Origin: an uncultured Caulobacter sp. | GTDB taxonomy: Bacteria > Pseudomonadota > Alphaproteobacteria > Caulobacterales > Caulobacteraceae | Length of the DNA: 15,794 nt | Assembly (NCBI RefSeq): GCF_937900395.1 | Contig: NZ_CALCDX010000169.1 | Location: 1-15,794 of the forward strand | Direction of reading: 5' to 3' | Part shown: piece after piece, positions 14,724 to 15,794 of the stretch | Numbering within the stretch: position 1 is the stretch's first letter | Layout of the letters: each line of letters starts with the position of its first letter | Program-made: the position numbers and the translations under genes | Notes under the pieces: model-generated | Database searches by the model: none | What the model was told of the DNA's origin: nothing | The model's input: only the letters and a program-made list of their open reading frames with translations

Positions 14724-15323
14724 TCAGTAGCCCGCGTATCGCCCCGGTTTGTGGTTGGCGATGATCACCGCGCTCAGCGCCACGGCGCTGGCGATCGAGA
14801 GTAGCAGTTTGTCGAAGCTGATCGTGAAGAAGGCGGTGGCGACGACCACGCAATCGGCCGCCATCTGCACCTTGCCGGCGCTGATCCCGCGCCGCTCCTG
14901 CAGATAGAGCGCCAGCACCCCGATGCCACCGACGCTGGAGCGATGCCGCGCCAGGGCCAGGATACCCATGCCGACGATCGTGCCGCCGAAGATCGCCGCG
15001 AAGATCGGATCGACGCCCGTCACCTTCAGCCAGTGCGGCATGGCCCAGGCGAAGCCGGCCAGCAGCAGGTTGGTCGCCAGGGTCTTGAAGGTGAACATCC
15101 AGCCCAGGGTGCGCTGGGCCAGCACATAGAACGGCAGGTTCAAGACGAAGAACACGACGCCGACCGGCCAGCCGCTCAGATACGAGACGATCAGCGCCAC
15201 CCCGGCGACGCCGCCGGTGACGAGGCCCGCGGCCTTGAGAAGGGTCAGGCCCACGGCGATGAAACTGGAGCCGATCAGGAGGGCGTGGACGTCCTCCAGG
15301 GCGGTATGGCGATGCGGATTCAT
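14724..15323 (-). CDS. YitT-family multi-pass membrane protein
   Basis: 199 aa with about five hydrophobic segments (near 12-33, 36-50, 54-68, 78-95, 106-125) plus a last one near 152-190. GLVTGGVAGVALIVSYLSGWPVG (33-55) and GGTIVGMGILALARHRSSVGGIG (114-136) are two related glycine-rich repeats characteristic of the YitT/DUF161 family. The family is usually described as putative transporters, with no agreed substrate. Many YitT proteins carry a C-terminal DUF2179 domain; at 199 aa this one lacks it and is the short form. It is transcribed away from infC across a 223-bp gap. Confidence 0.85.
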   Translation of the reverse strand: MNPHRHTALEDVHALLIGSSFIAVGLTLLKAAGLVTGGVAGVALIVSYLSGWPVGVVFFVLNLPFYVLAQRTLGWMFTFKTLATNLLLAGFAWAMPHWLKVTGVDPIFAAIFGGTIVGMGILALARHRSSVGGIGVLALYLQERRGISAGKVQMAADCVVVATAFFTISFDKLLLSIASAVALSAVIIANHKPGRYAGY

Positions 15324-15441
15324 GGAGATCAGGCAGGGGTCTTGGGCAGGAGGACACGCGTCCCCGCCTCGCCGTTTCCTCCTGGTCGCCTGTTAGCCCC
15401 GAAAAAACTCGGTCCGGCGACGTCTCTTTAACCGCCTTCGC

Positions 15442-15470
15442 TTGATAGAGCGCGGCCGGCGCGTCATATA
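15442..15470 (+). promoter_or_regulatory. Candidate sigma-70-type promoter for infC
   Basis: TTGATA (15442-15447) and CATATA (15465-15470) are separated by exactly 17 bp. Transcription would begin near 15477, leaving a leader of about 70 nt before the infC start. The match is from sequence only. Confidence 0.45.
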
Positions 15471-15534
15471 TCAGTTTCTCGCGGCGCGCCCAGCGCGGCG
15501 CGTATGCGTTCAGCCCTACCCTATCAACAGCCTC

Positions 15535-15538
15535 GGAG
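15535..15538 (+). promoter_or_regulatory. Shine-Dalgarno GGAG that decides the infC start
   Basis: GGAG lies 8 nt before the ATT at 15547 and 20 nt before the first ATG at 15559. Only the ATT start is at a workable distance. Confidence 0.65.
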
Positions 15539-15546
15539 CCGCCCCT

Positions 15547-15794
15547 ATTCGCCGTCCTATGCAAACGCCGCCCGTCAAGGATGGGCCGCGTATCAACGAT
15601 GAAATCCGTGTCCCCCGCGTCCTGCTGATCGACCAAAACGGCGAAAAGCAAGGCGAGATGCCGACGTCCGCCGCCCTGGAAGCGGCCGAAGAGGCTGGCC
15701 TGGACCTGGTGGAAATCGTTCCGAACGCCAATCCTCCTGTCTGCAAGATCCTGGACTACGGCAAGTTCAAGTTCCAGGAGCAGAAGAAGAAGAA
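15547..15794 (+). CDS. infC: Translation initiation factor IF-3 (3' end outside window), ATT start
   Basis: The first 82 codons of IF-3, which binds the 30S subunit, keeps the 50S subunit off and checks start-codon pairing. The N-terminal domain is unmistakable: GPRINDEIRVPRVLLIDQNGE, then AEEAGLDLVEIVPNANPPVCKILDYGKFKF, then the lysine-rich linker where the window ends. The first ATG (15559) lacks a ribosome site. The codon 12 nt upstream is ATT in the context ATT-CGC-CGT-CCT-ATG, giving (M)RRPM, which matches the MRRP N-terminus of many alphaproteobacterial IF-3 proteins, and GGAG stands 8 nt before it. An AUU start is the known basis of IF-3 autoregulation in E. coli. Same-frame codons upstream are open but contain no ATG or GTG. 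Confidence 0.95.
   Translation, partial: MRRPMQTPPVKDGPRINDEIRVPRVLLIDQNGEKQGEMPTSAALEAAEEAGLDLVEIVPNANPPVCKILDYGKFKFQEQKKK

Overview
This window looks like a chromosomal segment from an alphaproteobacterium of the Caulobacter group. The DNA is very GC-rich and the genes are tightly packed. Several gene types fit that lineage: a DivJ-like six-helix histidine kinase, a free-standing DnaA-domain-IV protein next to a DUF6456 protein, an alphaproteobacterial-type tRNA hydroxylase, and an IF-3 gene with the (I/M)RRP N-terminus common in alphaproteobacteria. The species is an inference; no database search was possible.

Layout, left to right. (1) 1-1987: two histidine kinases transcribed away from each other. 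The left one is membrane-bound (DivJ-like, cut by the window edge) and the right one is soluble and short. They share a 220-bp control region with a CGTTAA-N6-TTAACG dyad resembling a CtrA site. (2) 2038-4303: sufE overlapping trhO, then a small four-helix-bundle protein (PA2169/DUF2383 type) with a terminator, then an ArsR-type repressor. (3) 4304-5639: a stretch that looks less GC-rich by eye, with two poorly coding gaps and one secreted ClpP-fold-like protein. It may be an acquired islet lying between the ArsR gene and an SDR oxidoreductase gene (5640-6389). (4) 6386-8631, minus strand: an unrecognised 358-aa protein, then a translationally coupled pair (DnaA domain IV alone plus DUF6456). 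The pair meets the SDR gene tail to tail in a shared CTAG. (5) 8657-10591, minus strand: a secreted DUF885 metallopeptidase-like protein and tRNA-Gly(GCC) with a readable promoter. (6) 10761-12496: a YeeZ-like atypical SDR and a convergent alpha/beta hydrolase. (7) 12552-14701: a coupled GT4-GT9 glycosyltransferase pair, probably for LPS or another cell-surface glycan, followed by a convergent YitT-family membrane protein. (8) 15547-end: infC, cut by the window edge, read here as starting at an AUU codon with a Shine-Dalgarno at the right distance.

Most of the window is ordinary core genome. The points most worth attention are the DnaA-IV/DUF6456 pair, the AUU start of infC, the dyad between the two kinases, the islet at 4.3-5.6 kb, and the unassigned gene at 7.6-8.6 kb. 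Non-ATG starts are frequent: I infer TTG for trhO, the YeeZ-like SDR, the GT9 and the unknown protein, GTG for the GT4, and ATT for infC.
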